Origin: Pseudomonas sp. PSKL.D1 | Lineage (GTDB): Bacteria > Pseudomonadota > Gammaproteobacteria > Pseudomonadales > Pseudomonadaceae | NCBI RefSeq assembly: GCF_028898945.1 | Contig: NZ_CP118607.1 | Span: forward strand, 4,078,001-4,142,000 | Reading direction: 5' to 3' | Length of the DNA: 64,000 nucleotides | In this document: in pieces, positions 53,070-63,374 of the stretch | How positions within the stretch are numbered: the first letter of the stretch is position 1 | Layout: every line of letters begins with the position of its first letter | The notes under the pieces: model-generated | Told to the model about the DNA's origin: nothing | The model's database searches: none | Seen by the model: the letters and a program-made list of their open reading frames with translations, nothing else | Position numbers and translations under genes: made by a program

Positions 53070-53921
53070 TCAGTCGGCCAACGCCTCATAGCCGGTGAGA
53101 AAGTGTGGGCCAATGTAACGCTTGGGCAGCGCGTACTCTTCGGGGTATTCCACCTGCACCAGATACAGGCCATAAGGGTGCGCCGTCACACCGCCTTCGC
53201 TGCGGTTGCGCCCTTCCAGCACGTCACGCGCCCAAGTCGCGGGGCGCTCGCCGGCGCCGATGGTCATCAGCACCCCGGCAATGTTGCGCACCATGTGGTG
53301 CAAGAACGCCGTGGCACGCACGTCCAGCACGATCATCTGGCCGTGGCGGGTAACCCGCAGGTGGTGGATGTGCTTGATCGGCGACTTGGCCTGGCACTGG
53401 CTGGCGCGGAAGGCGCTGAAGTCATGGGTGCCCAGCAGGAACTGCGCGGCCTCGGCCATGCGTTCGACATCCAGCGGGCGGTGGTTCCAGGTGACCTCTT
53501 CAGCCAGGTGCGCGGGGCGGATCGGGTCGTTGTAGATCACATAGCGGTAGCGCCGGGCGCAGGCCTTGAAACGGGCGTGAAAGTCCGCCGGCATGGGCCG
53601 TGACCAGACCACACTGATGTCGTGTGGCAGGTTGAAGTTGGTGCCCAGGGTCCAGGCGCGCTCATCACGCACGGCGCGGGTGTCGAAGTGGACGATCTGG
53701 CCGCAGCCATGCACCCCGGCGTCGGTGCGCCCCGCGCAGATGACGCTGATCGGCTCGTTGGCCACGGTCGACAGGGCTTTTTCCAGGGCCTGCTGAACAC
53801 TGGGCACGCCACTGGCCTGGCGCTGCCAGCCTCGGTAGCGCGAGCCTTTGTACTCAACGCCCAGAGCAATGCGGGTGAAGCCTTCGGCGGCGGATTCGGA
53901 GGCGGTGTCGATGATGTCCAA
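53070..53921 (-). CDS. truA: tRNA pseudouridine(38-40) synthase TruA
   Basis: About 283 aa. No ATG precedes the conserved start (TRIALGVEYKGSRYRGWQRQ); the in-frame TTG at 53921 is the best candidate and an in-frame TAA lies about 45 bases further out. The catalytic Asp is in CAGRTDAGVHG (~65). Other TruA segments are LPHDISVVWSRPMPADFHAR, FLHHMVRNIAG and YGLYLVQVEYP. It isomerises uridines 38-40 in the anticodon arm of several tRNAs. Confidence 0.92.
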   Translation of the reverse strand: MDIIDTASESAAEGFTRIALGVEYKGSRYRGWQRQASGVPSVQQALEKALSTVANEPISVICAGRTDAGVHGCGQIVHFDTRAVRDERAWTLGTNFNLPHDISVVWSRPMPADFHARFKACARRYRYVIYNDPIRPAHLAEEVTWNHRPLDVERMAEAAQFLLGTHDFSAFRASQCQAKSPIKHIHHLRVTRHGQMIVLDVRATAFLHHMVRNIAGVLMTIGAGERPATWARDVLEGRNRSEGGVTAHPYGLYLVQVEYPEEYALPKRYIGPHFLTGYEALAD

Positions 53922-53984
53922 GAACGGGGAACCTGTGGGGTGGAACGGGATTGCGGGGGATTATAACGGGTGTGAACCGGTTAC

Positions 53985-54016
53985 GGCCCCTTCGCGGGTA
54001 AACCCGCGAAGGGGCC
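53985..54016. repeat. REP-like hairpin, possible terminator between fimV and truA
   Basis: Perfect 15-base arms GGCCCCTTCGCGGGT and ACCCGCGAAGGGGCC with a 2-base gap. It sits 13 bases after the fimV stop. There is no T run, so if it stops transcription it does so as a REP-type structure. Confidence 0.8.
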
Positions 54017-54029
54017 GGCACAGCAAACA

Positions 54030-56663
54030 TCAAACCAGCCGGGAGAGCATCTCTTCGGCTTCCTGACGCTGAGTGTCATCGCCATCCTTGACCACTTCAT
54101 CAAGGATGTCCCGCGCGCCCTGGTGGTCGCCCATGTCGATGTAGGCACGTGCCAGGTCGAGCTTGGTGGCCACTTCGTCGCTGCCAGAGAAGAAGTCGAA
54201 GTCCAGGTCGTCCAGCGGCTCCGGCTCTGCAGCCGCATCGGCCGCCGTGAAGTGCTGCTCCAGGGAGGGCGACTCAAGGTTTTGCGACAACTTGTCCAGC
54301 TCTGCGTTGACGTCGCTCAGCTCAGACGCGAAGTTCTTGGCGGCCGGCGAGTCATCTTCCAGCGACAGCGACAGGTCGAAGTCGTCCGGCAGCTCCAGCT
54401 CGGAGATCGGGTCGAATTCCGGCATGGCGTCAAAGGCTGCCAGCTCGGCAGCCACATCCACCGGTTCTTCATCGGTTACGGCAGGCGCTTCGGGTTCGCC
54501 CACATCGAGGTCGAAATCAGCCAGATCATCGACACTTTGCGGCTCAACCTGAGCCTGCGCCAGCATCGCTTCAAACTCTGCATCCGCGTCACTTTCCAGC
54601 TCGACGGTCGAGACCGGCTCGGGCACGATTTCAGGCTCAGGCTCCATCAGCGCAGCCGCATCCAGCATCGGCGGGTCGAGCGGGTCTTCCAGCGGCAGAT
54701 CATCACCCAAGCTGAGGTCGAAGGCGCTGTCGAGGTCGCTCTCTTCCGGCGACGGTGCTTCGGCAATGACTTCCGGCTCCGGTGTCGGCTCCGGTTCGGG
54801 CTGGGCTACAGGCTCTGGCTCTGGCTCGACGGCTGCCACTGGCGCTTCAGCAGGCTGATCCTGCAACAACTCCTGAACGTACTGCTCGTCCATTTCAGCC
54901 GCCAACGCGGCAGCACCCAGACCTGCTGCGGCAACGCCGAGCATGGCCGGGTAACGCTCTTTCAGGCCATTGACCTGCAGAACGTTCTCATCAGTGGTTG
55001 CCAGCTTGCGTTCCTGGTCGACAAACGCACTGTGGTCGCCCTGGCGCGCGTATACGTCCATCAGCTTCAGGCGCAGGCCATCGTGCGCCGGCTGCGCTGC
55101 AACGGCTGTTTCCAGCAGGTCGGCCGCGTGGTTCAGGCGGCCACGGGCCAGGCTTTCATCGACCTCGGCCAGGAGCGCGGCATTCGGGTCCTGCACAGGC
55201 TCCGGCGCTTCGACCGCCGGCGCGGGTTTTTCGGCTGCGACGGCCGCTGCTGCAGACGCGGCGACAACGGCCGGCGACAGGGTGACTGTCGGCGAAGACA
55301 CTTCCAGCTCGTCAAAGCTGCTTGGCGGCAGGTCGAGGTCAGGGTTGCGGTCGCCCTCCTCGGACAGCGCGCGGGCCATGCGCAGGTGCTTCTCAGCCTC
55401 CTGCTGGGCCTTGCGCTTGCGGGCCAGTAGCAACAGCAACAGCAGCAGCACCAGAAAGGCAGAACCAGCGATCAGGCCCAACGCAACCGGGTTGGCGAGC
55501 AATCCGTCCACCGCGCCCGGCTTCTCGGCTGCGGCGGCCGTGCCCGGCGCGGTATCGACCGCAGCAGGCGCAGGCGCCACCACCGGCTCGGCCGGGGCTG
55601 GCTGAGCACCATCGGCCGGCGGCACGGCTGCGCCGGGCGCAGGTGCGGCATCCCCCGCCGCCCCTTGGGCTTCAAGGCGTGCCAACTGGTCGTTCTTGAG
55701 CTGGATCAAGCGTTCCAGCTTGTCCATCTGGCTCTGCAGGTCACTCACCTGGCTTTTGAGCTCGGCATTGTCACGGCGGCTGGTGTCCAGGCTTTCCTGG
55801 GCCACGGCCAGCTTGTCGCTGATCGCCTTGGCATTGCCTGTACCGCCCTGCCCCGGAGTAACCAGGCGCAGGTTGTCACCCTGGGTGATGCGGTCGGGGG
55901 CGGCATCGGCGGCACCACGGCGGGTGGCATCCAACTGGCGCGCACGCGGGCCGAGGCGGCGGCCTTCTCGCCAGGCCGCATACTGCTCGGCCACTTCGCG
56001 GTTCGCCTCACCCTGGGGGATGCTCTGGATCTGTTGCTGATCGGGCAGGCGCAATACCTGGCCAACTTTCAACTGGTTGATGTTGTTGCCGATGAAAGCG
56101 TCCGGGTTCAGCGCCTGGATGGCGATCATGGTCTGCTGCACCGAACCGCCACCCTGGGTATTGCGCGCGGCAATCTGCCACAAGGTGTCGCGGCGCTTGG
56201 TGGTGTAGCTGCCGGCACTCACCGCTGGGGTAACGCCAGCCGCGCCCGGCTGTTGGCCTTGAGCCTTGGCCTGATCGAGCAACACGCTGTAGTCACGCAG
56301 CAGCCGCCCTTGGGGCCACATCACCTGCACCAGGAACTTGACCACCGTGCCGGGCAGCGGCTGGCTGGAGGTCACGCGCAGCACGCTCTTGCCGTTGGGG
56401 TTGATCACCGGGGTAAAGGTAAGGTCTTCGAGGTACGTCGGATACTCCACCCCGGCCTTGCTGAACTCTTCCGGCGGCGCCAGGCTTGGCGCCACTTCGG
56501 TGGCGGTGAGGTCGCGCACATCGAGCAATTCGATCTCGGCGTCCAGCGGCTGATTCTGCGCCGACTTCAGTGTCAGCTCACCCAGCCCCAGGGCATTCGC
56601 CATGCCAGACGACAGCGCCGACGCTGCCGCCATGGCCAAAACCAGTTTGCGAATTCGAAGCAT
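54030..56663 (-). CDS. fimV: FimV, LysM/TPR pole-organising protein of type IV pili
   Basis: 877 aa. Signal peptide (MLRIRKLVLAMAAASALSSG ... NALG), the FimV N-terminal domain (LGELTLKSAQNQPLDAEIEL), a LysM domain (~155-210: RRDTLWQIAARNTQGG, LKVGQVLRLPD), a coiled coil (~285-330), a membrane helix (~390-412, GLIAGSAFLVLLLLLLLLAR), a very acidic Glu/Pro/Asp-rich cytoplasmic region with TPR-like helices, and the conserved C-terminal FimV motif (LDLARAYIDMGDHQGARDIL). It binds peptidoglycan at the pole and localises pilus and signalling proteins in P. aeruginosa. Confidence 0.93.
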   Translation of the reverse strand: MLRIRKLVLAMAAASALSSGMANALGLGELTLKSAQNQPLDAEIELLDVRDLTATEVAPSLAPPEEFSKAGVEYPTYLEDLTFTPVINPNGKSVLRVTSSQPLPGTVVKFLVQVMWPQGRLLRDYSVLLDQAKAQGQQPGAAGVTPAVSAGSYTTKRRDTLWQIAARNTQGGGSVQQTMIAIQALNPDAFIGNNINQLKVGQVLRLPDQQQIQSIPQGEANREVAEQYAAWREGRRLGPRARQLDATRRGAADAAPDRITQGDNLRLVTPGQGGTGNAKAISDKLAVAQESLDTSRRDNAELKSQVSDLQSQMDKLERLIQLKNDQLARLEAQGAAGDAAPAPGAAVPPADGAQPAPAEPVVAPAPAAVDTAPGTAAAAEKPGAVDGLLANPVALGLIAGSAFLVLLLLLLLLARKRKAQQEAEKHLRMARALSEEGDRNPDLDLPPSSFDELEVSSPTVTLSPAVVAASAAAAVAAEKPAPAVEAPEPVQDPNAALLAEVDESLARGRLNHAADLLETAVAAQPAHDGLRLKLMDVYARQGDHSAFVDQERKLATTDENVLQVNGLKERYPAMLGVAAAGLGAAALAAEMDEQYVQELLQDQPAEAPVAAVEPEPEPVAQPEPEPTPEPEVIAEAPSPEESDLDSAFDLSLGDDLPLEDPLDPPMLDAAALMEPEPEIVPEPVSTVELESDADAEFEAMLAQAQVEPQSVDDLADFDLDVGEPEAPAVTDEEPVDVAAELAAFDAMPEFDPISELELPDDFDLSLSLEDDSPAAKNFASELSDVNAELDKLSQNLESPSLEQHFTAADAAAEPEPLDDLDFDFFSGSDEVATKLDLARAYIDMGDHQGARDILDEVVKDGDDTQRQEAEEMLSRLV

Positions 56664-56734
56664 GACCTCTTCCCTTGTATGAATCGTCCCAAATACCGCA
56701 TGCGGTGTAGGACAAAAGTGCTCGCCAGTATCTT

Positions 56735-57739
56735 TTACGCCATGTGTTTAATCAACAATTGCGCCAATTGCACGGCGTTGAGAGCCGCGCCCTTGCGCAG
56801 GTTGTCGGTGGTCAGCCAGAGGTTTAGCTGCTGGTCTTCATCAATTCCATGACGCACACGACCAACATAGACCACGTCTTGGCCAACTGCGTCACCCACA
56901 GGGGTCGGATAATCATCACGGTCCACCAGTTCGACGCTCTCGGCCGCTTCAAGCGCATGGTTGACCGCCGCCAAATCGACCGGGCGACGGCTCTGCACGG
57001 CCACACTCAAGCTATCGCCGAAAAACACCGGCACTTGAATGCACGTCGCAGAAATCTTCAACGCTGGCAGGCCTAGCAGCGTGCGCGACTCATGCACCAG
57101 CCGCCGCTCCAGGGCACCGTGGCCTTGCTCGTCGATGGCGCCGACCTGGGGCAACAGGTTGAACGCGACCTGGCGGTCGAAGAAGCGCGGCTCCAGCGGG
57201 CGGGCGTTGAGCAGCTCGGCCGTTTGCCGGGCCAGTTCGTTGACGGCTTCACGGCCTTGGGCAGAAACGGCCAGCGAGGCCATGACTTGAATGCGCTCGA
57301 TGTCCAGCAGCTCGCGCAACGGGGCCAGCGCCACGGCCAGGGCCACAGCGGCGGAGCATGGGCTGGCGATACGTGCCGGGAACTTGAGGCTGGCGAGGGT
57401 GGCAGCGTTGGCCTCCGGCACGATTGCGACGGCGTCCTCCAGCCCCCCGGACAGGTCGATCACGGTGCAACCGGCCTGCTGGGCTTTGTCGGCGAAACTG
57501 CGGCTCACGGCCGGGTTGGCGGCGAAGAAGGCCAGTTTGACCTGCGCGAAGTCGAAGCTGTCCACTTCACGCACTTTGATTTTCTTGCCGGCGAACATCA
57601 CGCTGCTGCCCGCCGACTCCATGCTGGCCAGCAGGTGCAGGGTCGTGACCGGGAAGGCCAGCTCTTCGAGGATCTGCACGAGGGTTTCACCGACGCTGCC
57701 GGTGGCGCCGACGACGGCGATGTCCAGGGGGGTGGTCAT
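56735..57739 (-). CDS. Aspartate-semialdehyde dehydrogenase paralogue (USG-1-like), probably inactive
   Basis: 334 aa. The NADP fold GATGSVGETLVQ (~11-22) and the whole Asd layout are present, and the active-site Cys128 (IASPCSAAVALA) is kept. The catalytic His of Asd, normally in a GHS segment, is Asp242 here (VPVFFGDSLSV), which suggests loss of dehydrogenase activity, as expected for USG-1 proteins. It lies between fimV and the true asd gene. Role unknown. Confidence 0.82.
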   Translation of the reverse strand: MTTPLDIAVVGATGSVGETLVQILEELAFPVTTLHLLASMESAGSSVMFAGKKIKVREVDSFDFAQVKLAFFAANPAVSRSFADKAQQAGCTVIDLSGGLEDAVAIVPEANAATLASLKFPARIASPCSAAVALAVALAPLRELLDIERIQVMASLAVSAQGREAVNELARQTAELLNARPLEPRFFDRQVAFNLLPQVGAIDEQGHGALERRLVHESRTLLGLPALKISATCIQVPVFFGDSLSVAVQSRRPVDLAAVNHALEAAESVELVDRDDYPTPVGDAVGQDVVYVGRVRHGIDEDQQLNLWLTTDNLRKGAALNAVQLAQLLIKHMA

Positions 57740-57815
57740 GGAGGGGATCCTTGTTAGCTGTAACGGCGGGGGGCGGCACTTTACTTGGATTGTAGGCGTT
57801 TGTCTGTGCTGGCCC

Positions 57816-57881
57816 TATCGCGGATAAATCCGCTCCTACAGATTATGTGAATACCCTGTAGGAGCGGATTTATCCGCGATA
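57816..57881. repeat. REP inverted pair
   Basis: Perfect 25-base arms at 57816-57840 and 57857-57881 (TATCGCGGATAAATCCGCTC onward) with a 16-base loop, between asd and the USG-like gene. Confidence 0.9.
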
Positions 57882-57897
57882 AGGCCAGCACAGGTAT

Positions 57898-57929
57898 AAA
57901 AAAACCCGCGCTGTCACCAGCACGGGTTT
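57898..57929 (-). terminator. Intrinsic terminator of asd
   Basis: On the minus strand AAACCCGTGCTG, loop GTGA, CAGCGCGGGTTT and a T run, 20 bases after the asd stop. The stem has one internal mismatch. Confidence 0.85.
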
Positions 57930-57948
57930 CTGGAACCACCGGAAACGA

Positions 57949-59061
57949 TCAACGCTCCAGCAGAATCCGCAGCATGCGGCGCAGCGGCTCGGCCGCGCCC
58001 CACAGCAGCTGGTCACCCACGGTGAACGCGCCCAGGTACTGCGAACCCATGTTCAGTTTGCGCAGGCGGCCAACCGGGATGTTCAGGGTGCCGGTCACGT
58101 TGGTCGGGCTCAGCTCCTGCATGCTGATTTCGCGCTGGTTCGGCACCAGCTTAACCCATGGGTTGTGCTGGCTGATCATGCCTTCGATGTCGGCCAGCGG
58201 CACGTCCTTGTTCAGCTTGATGGTCAGCGCCTGGCTGTGGCAACGCATGGCGCCAATGCGCACGCAAATGCCGTCAACCGGGATCGGGCTCTTGAAGCGG
58301 CCGAGGATCTTGTTGGTTTCGGCCTGGGCCTTCCACTCTTCACGGCTCTGCCCGTTCGGCAGTTCCTTGTCGATCCACGGGATCAGGCTGCCGGCCAGCG
58401 GCACGCCGAAGTTTTCGGTCGGGTAGGCTTCGCTGCGCATGGCCTCGGCAACCTTGCGGTCGATGTCGAGGATGGCGCTGGCAGGGTTGGCCAGGTCATC
58501 TGCCACGGCAGCGTGGGTAGCGCCCATCTGCTTGATCAGCTCGCGCATGTTCTGCGCGCCGGCACCCGAGGCCGCCTGGTAGGTCATGGCACTCATCCAC
58601 TCGACCAGGCCGGCTTCGAACAGGCCGCCCAAGCCCATCAGCATCAGGCTGACGGTGCAGTTGCCGCCGATGTAGTTCTTGGTACCGGCATCGAGCTGCT
58701 GGTCGATCACCTTGCGGTTGACCGGGTCCAGCACGATTACCGCGTCATCCTGCATGCGCAGGGACGAGGCGGCGTCGATCCAGTAACCCTGCCAGCCGGC
58801 TTCGCGCAGCTTCGGGAACACCTCGTTGGTGTAGTCGCCGCCCTGGCAGGTCAGGATCACGTCGAGGGTCTTGAGCTCTTCAATCGAATAAGCGTCCTTG
58901 AGGGGAGCAATTTCCTTGCCCACGCTCGGACCTTGGCCACCGACATTGGAGGTGGTGAAGAACACCGGTTCGATAAGGTCGAAGTCCTGCTCCTCCAGCA
59001 TCCGCTGCATGAGCACGGAACCGACCATACCGCGCCAACCGATCAGACCTACACGTTTCAT
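57949..59061 (-). CDS. asd: Aspartate-semialdehyde dehydrogenase
   Basis: 370 aa. NADP-binding [14 protein letters not shown] (~8-21), the catalytic Cys135 in [10 protein letters not shown] and the catalytic His in [14 protein letters not shown] are all intact. It makes aspartate semialdehyde for lysine, diaminopimelate, methionine and threonine synthesis. It lies 63 bases after leuB and has its own intrinsic terminator, so it may end the leu-asd transcript. Confidence 0.95.
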   Translation of the reverse strand: MKRVGLIGWRGMVGSVLMQRMLEEQDFDLIEPVFFTTSNVGGQGPSVGKEIAPLKDAYSIEELKTLDVILTCQGGDYTNEVFPKLREAGWQGYWIDAASSLRMQDDAVIVLDPVNRKVIDQQLDAGTKNYIGGNCTVSLMLMGLGGLFEAGLVEWMSAMTYQAASGAGAQNMRELIKQMGATHAAVADDLANPASAILDIDRKVAEAMRSEAYPTENFGVPLAGSLIPWIDKELPNGQSREEWKAQAETNKILGRFKSPIPVDGICVRIGAMRCHSQALTIKLNKDVPLADIEGMISQHNPWVKLVPNQREISMQELSPTNVTGTLNIPVGRLRKLNMGSQYLGAFTVGDQLLWGAAEPLRRMLRILLER

Positions 59062-59124
59062 CGCAACTACACCTTTGCTAAAAGTGGGCCGCCACCGGGA
59101 AGTTTTGGTAGCGGGCCAGAGAGA

Positions 59125-60207
<1,083 letters not shown>

Positions 60208-60261
60208 GCGTTCCTCTATCCATTCAAGCGGCGCGGCCAAGCGGGCCACACCGAACAATAC

Positions 60262-61026
60262 TCAGCGCTCGGCCCACAACACCAGAACATCGGTGCTGAA
60301 TGAGCCGTCGGCCTCAATCTGGTAATACTGCCGCACTTCTTCGCCCATGGCTTGCTGCAATTGGCGGATCGCCACGCGCAGCGGCTCGGGAGTGCGCATG
60401 CGCTCGACCCACGACTGCCACTCCAGGCGCAGGCGCTGACGGGTATGGCTGGTCACGTGCAGGCCGGCCTCACTGACGTGGCGCTGCCATTCGGCGACGG
60501 AATAATCACGGACGTGGCTGGTGTCGCGCAGCACTTCCGCGGTTTGCAAATAGGTGTCCAGCAGCGGGCTGCCGGGTGACATCACATCGATGAATGCCGC
60601 CACGCCGCCCGGCTTGAGCACCCGGCGCACTTCGCGCAAGGCCAGGCCCAGGTCGCTCCAGTGGTGCGCCGAATAACGGCTGAACACGAAATCGAACGAC
60701 GCATCGCCGAACGGCAGGCGCTCGGCGGCGCCACATTCGGTGGTGATGTTGCCGAGCCCACGCTCGGCAGCGGCAGCGGCGACCACATCGAGCATCGATT
60801 GTGACAGGTCGTAGGCGACCACTTCGGCAACCAAGGGGGCGACGTGGAAGCTGACATGGCCGGCGCCGCAACCCAAGTCCAGCACGCGGGCGCTACCCTG
60901 CCCCGCCAGCGCAGCCTGTAGCAGGGCGAATTCGCTGCCTTGGGCGTGCACGGCGCTGCTGAGGTAGGCGCTGGCCTGTTCGCCGAACTGGCGTTGGACC
61001 ACGTCGGTGTGGGGGGTGCTGGTCAT
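60262..61026 (-). CDS. Class I SAM-dependent methyltransferase
   Basis: 254 aa with AAGGA nine bases before the ATG. SAM motif I VLDLGCGAGHVSFHVAPLVA (~48-67), AYDLSQSMLDVV, GAAERLPFGDASFDFVFSRY and LREVRRVLKPGGVAAFID are typical of the UbiE/BioC type (Methyltransf_11). The substrate is unknown. It sits between leuD and leuB in the same direction, so it is probably transcribed with the leucine genes although no methylation step is needed there. Confidence 0.87.
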   Translation of the reverse strand: MTSTPHTDVVQRQFGEQASAYLSSAVHAQGSEFALLQAALAGQGSARVLDLGCGAGHVSFHVAPLVAEVVAYDLSQSMLDVVAAAAAERGLGNITTECGAAERLPFGDASFDFVFSRYSAHHWSDLGLALREVRRVLKPGGVAAFIDVMSPGSPLLDTYLQTAEVLRDTSHVRDYSVAEWQRHVSEAGLHVTSHTRQRLRLEWQSWVERMRTPEPLRVAIRQLQQAMGEEVRQYYQIEADGSFSTDVLVLWAER

Positions 61027-61057
61027 GGGTATCTATCCTTGGGTGGTGTGTTGCCTT

Positions 61058-61141
61058 TGCCGGCCTCATCGCGGATAAATCCGCTCCTACAAGGACCGCA
61101 CGTTACCTGTAGGAGCGGATTCATCCGCGATGAGGCCGGCA
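61058..61141. repeat. REP inverted pair
   Basis: Arms of 34 bases (61058-61091 and 61108-61141, starting TGCCGGCCTCATCGCGGATA) with a single mismatch and a 16-base loop, between leuD and the methyltransferase gene. Confidence 0.9.
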
Positions 61142-61169
61142 CAGGCACTGCAAGTGCCGGCTATATCAC

Positions 61170-61814
61170 TCAGGCATCCCGAAACAACCAGGGCTGCGCG
61201 GCTCGGTGCTTCTGCTCAAACGCCTTGATCGAATCACTGTCCTGCAAGGTCAGGCCGATATCGTCCAGGCCGTTGAGCAGGCAGTGCTTGCGGAACGCAT
61301 CGATCTCGAAGTGCAGCACCTTGCCGTCCGGGCGGGTCACCGCCTGGGCCTGCAGGTCGACGGTGAGCTGGTAGCCAGGGTTGGCTTCGACTTGCTTGAA
61401 CAGCTCGTCGACCTCTTCGTCGCTCAAGATGATCGGCAACAGGCCGTTCTTGAAGCTGTTGTTGAAGAAAATGTCGGCAAAGCTCGGCGCGATCACGCTG
61501 CGGAAGCCGTATTCGTCCAGCGCCCACGGGGCGTGCTCACGGCTGGAACCGCAACCGAAGTTTTCACGCGCCAGCAACACGCTGGCACCTTGATAGCGCT
61601 CGTGGTTGAGCACGAACTCCTTGTTCAGCGGGCGCTTGCTGTTGTCCTGGTAGGGCTGGCCCACGTCCAGGTAGCGCCACTCGTCGAACAGGTTAGGGCC
61701 AAAGCCGGTACGCTTGATCGATTTCAAAAACTGCTTGGGGATGATCTGGTCGGTATCGACGTTGGCACGGTCCAACGGGGCAACGAGGCCAGTGTGCTGG
61801 GTAAAGGCTTTCAT
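61170..61814 (-). CDS. leuD: 3-isopropylmalate dehydratase small subunit
   Basis: 214 aa from the ATG at 61814, which overlaps the leuC stop (ATGA); a longer frame upstream lies inside leuC. Swivel domain with [34 protein letters not shown] and [20 protein letters not shown]. It completes the aconitase-type isomerase with LeuC that converts 2- to 3-isopropylmalate. Confidence 0.96.
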   Translation of the reverse strand: MKAFTQHTGLVAPLDRANVDTDQIIPKQFLKSIKRTGFGPNLFDEWRYLDVGQPYQDNSKRPLNKEFVLNHERYQGASVLLARENFGCGSSREHAPWALDEYGFRSVIAPSFADIFFNNSFKNGLLPIILSDEEVDELFKQVEANPGYQLTVDLQAQAVTRPDGKVLHFEIDAFRKHCLLNGLDDIGLTLQDSDSIKAFEQKHRAAQPWLFRDA

Positions 61815-63244
61815 GCTGCGCTCCCTTGGATCAACTCGCGGACATCGATGAAGTGGCCGGTCACCGCGGCGGCGGCGGCCATGGCCGGGCTGACCAGGTG
61901 GGTACGGCCACCGGCGCCCTGACGGCCTTCGAAGTTGCGGTTGGAGGTGGACGCGCAGTGCTCGCCGCTTTCCAGGCGGTCCGGGTTCATCGCCAGGCAC
62001 ATCGAGCAGCCCGGCTCACGCCATTCAAAACCGGCCTCGAGGAAGATCTTGTCCAGGCCTTCACGCTCGGCCTGAGCCTTCACCAGGCCCGAACCCGGCA
62101 CGACGATGGCCTGCTTGACGGTGGCGGCAACCTTGCGGCCCTTGGCAATTTCGGCGGCAGCACGCAGGTCTTCGATGCGCGAGTTGGTGCACGAGCCGAT
62201 GAACACGCGGTCCAGGAAGATATCGGTGATGGCTTGGTTGGCGCTCAAGCCCATGTACTTCAAAGCGCGCTCGATCGAGCCACGCTTTACCAGGTCGGCC
62301 TCGGCGGCCGGGTCCGGCACACGCTGGTCGACAGCCAGAACCATCTCTGGCGAAGTACCCCAGCTGACCTGCGGCTTGATATCGGCGGCGTCAAGCTCGA
62401 CCACGGTGTCGAACACCGCATCATCATCGGACACCAGGTCTTTCCACGATTCGACGGCACGCTCCCACTGCTCGCCTTTTGGCGCGTACGGGCGGCCTTC
62501 TACGTAGGCAACGGTGGTGGCGTCAGTGGCCACCAGGCCCACACGGGCACCGGCCTCAATGGACATGTTGCAGATGGTCATGCGGCCTTCCATCGACAAC
62601 TCACGGATGGCACTGCCCGCGAATTCCATGGCATGGCCATTGCCACCGGCGGTACCGATCTTGCCGATAACGGCGAGGACGATGTCCTTGGCGGTGACAC
62701 CGGCAGGCAATTTGCCTTCCACGCGCACCAGCATGTTCTTCATCTTTTTGGCGACCAGGCACTGGGTGGCGAGCACATGCTCGACCTCGGAGGTGCCGAT
62801 GCCGTGGGCCAAGGCGCCGAAAGCGCCGTGGGTGGAAGTGTGCGAGTCGCCGCAGACCACTGTCATGCCCGGCAAGGTGGCACCCTGCTCCGGGCTGATG
62901 ACGTGGACGATGCCCTGGCGCACGTCGTTCATCTTGAATTCGACGATGCCGTATTCGTCACAGTTTTCATCAAGGGTTTGCACCTGAAGGCGCGACACCT
63001 GGTCGGCGATGGCCTCGATACCGCCCTTGCGCTCTGGCGTGGTCGGCACGTTGTGGTCCGGGGTAGCGATGTTGGCATCGATGCGCCACGGCTTGCGGCT
63101 GGCCAGACGCAGGCCTTCGAAGGCCTGTGGCGACGTCACTTCGTGAATGATATGCCGGTCGATGTAGATCAAGGACGAGCCGTCATCACGGCGCTTGACC
63201 TCGTGGGCTTCCCAGAGTTTGTCGTAAAGCGTTTTGCCAGCCAT
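61811..63244 (-). CDS. leuC: 3-isopropylmalate dehydratase large subunit
   Basis: 477 aa from the ATG at 63244, which has AGGAA seven bases upstream; a frame five codons longer lacks one. The 4Fe-4S cysteines are present in [13 protein letters not shown] (~350) and [10 protein letters not shown] (~411 and 414). Other aconitase motifs are [17 protein letters not shown] and [20 protein letters not shown]. Start of the leuC-leuD-(methyltransferase)-leuB run, with a LysR gene transcribed the other way. Confidence 0.96.
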   Translation of the reverse strand: MAGKTLYDKLWEAHEVKRRDDGSSLIYIDRHIIHEVTSPQAFEGLRLASRKPWRIDANIATPDHNVPTTPERKGGIEAIADQVSRLQVQTLDENCDEYGIVEFKMNDVRQGIVHVISPEQGATLPGMTVVCGDSHTSTHGAFGALAHGIGTSEVEHVLATQCLVAKKMKNMLVRVEGKLPAGVTAKDIVLAVIGKIGTAGGNGHAMEFAGSAIRELSMEGRMTICNMSIEAGARVGLVATDATTVAYVEGRPYAPKGEQWERAVESWKDLVSDDDAVFDTVVELDAADIKPQVSWGTSPEMVLAVDQRVPDPAAEADLVKRGSIERALKYMGLSANQAITDIFLDRVFIGSCTNSRIEDLRAAAEIAKGRKVAATVKQAIVVPGSGLVKAQAEREGLDKIFLEAGFEWREPGCSMCLAMNPDRLESGEHCASTSNRNFEGRQGAGGRTHLVSPAMAAAAAVTGHFIDVRELIQGSAA

Positions 63245-63317
63245 CAGACTGTTCCTCATCAGCGTCTTTCTATGCCAAAGACCCCTTGGCTTGTACGGAC
63301 GATGCTATGGCGATAGA

Positions 63318-63330
63318 TTGAATAACTCAA
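63318..63330. promoter_or_regulatory. Candidate LysR operator upstream of leuC
   Basis: TTGAATAACTCAA, a TTGA-N5-TCAA inverted repeat in an AT-rich 130-base divergent control region between leuC and the LysR gene. A second small inverted pair, ATGCTTTGCAT, follows at about 63344-63354. Confidence 0.45.
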
Positions 63331-63374
63331 ATTCATAATTTTCATGCTTTGCATAACCATCAGGAATTCGAAAG

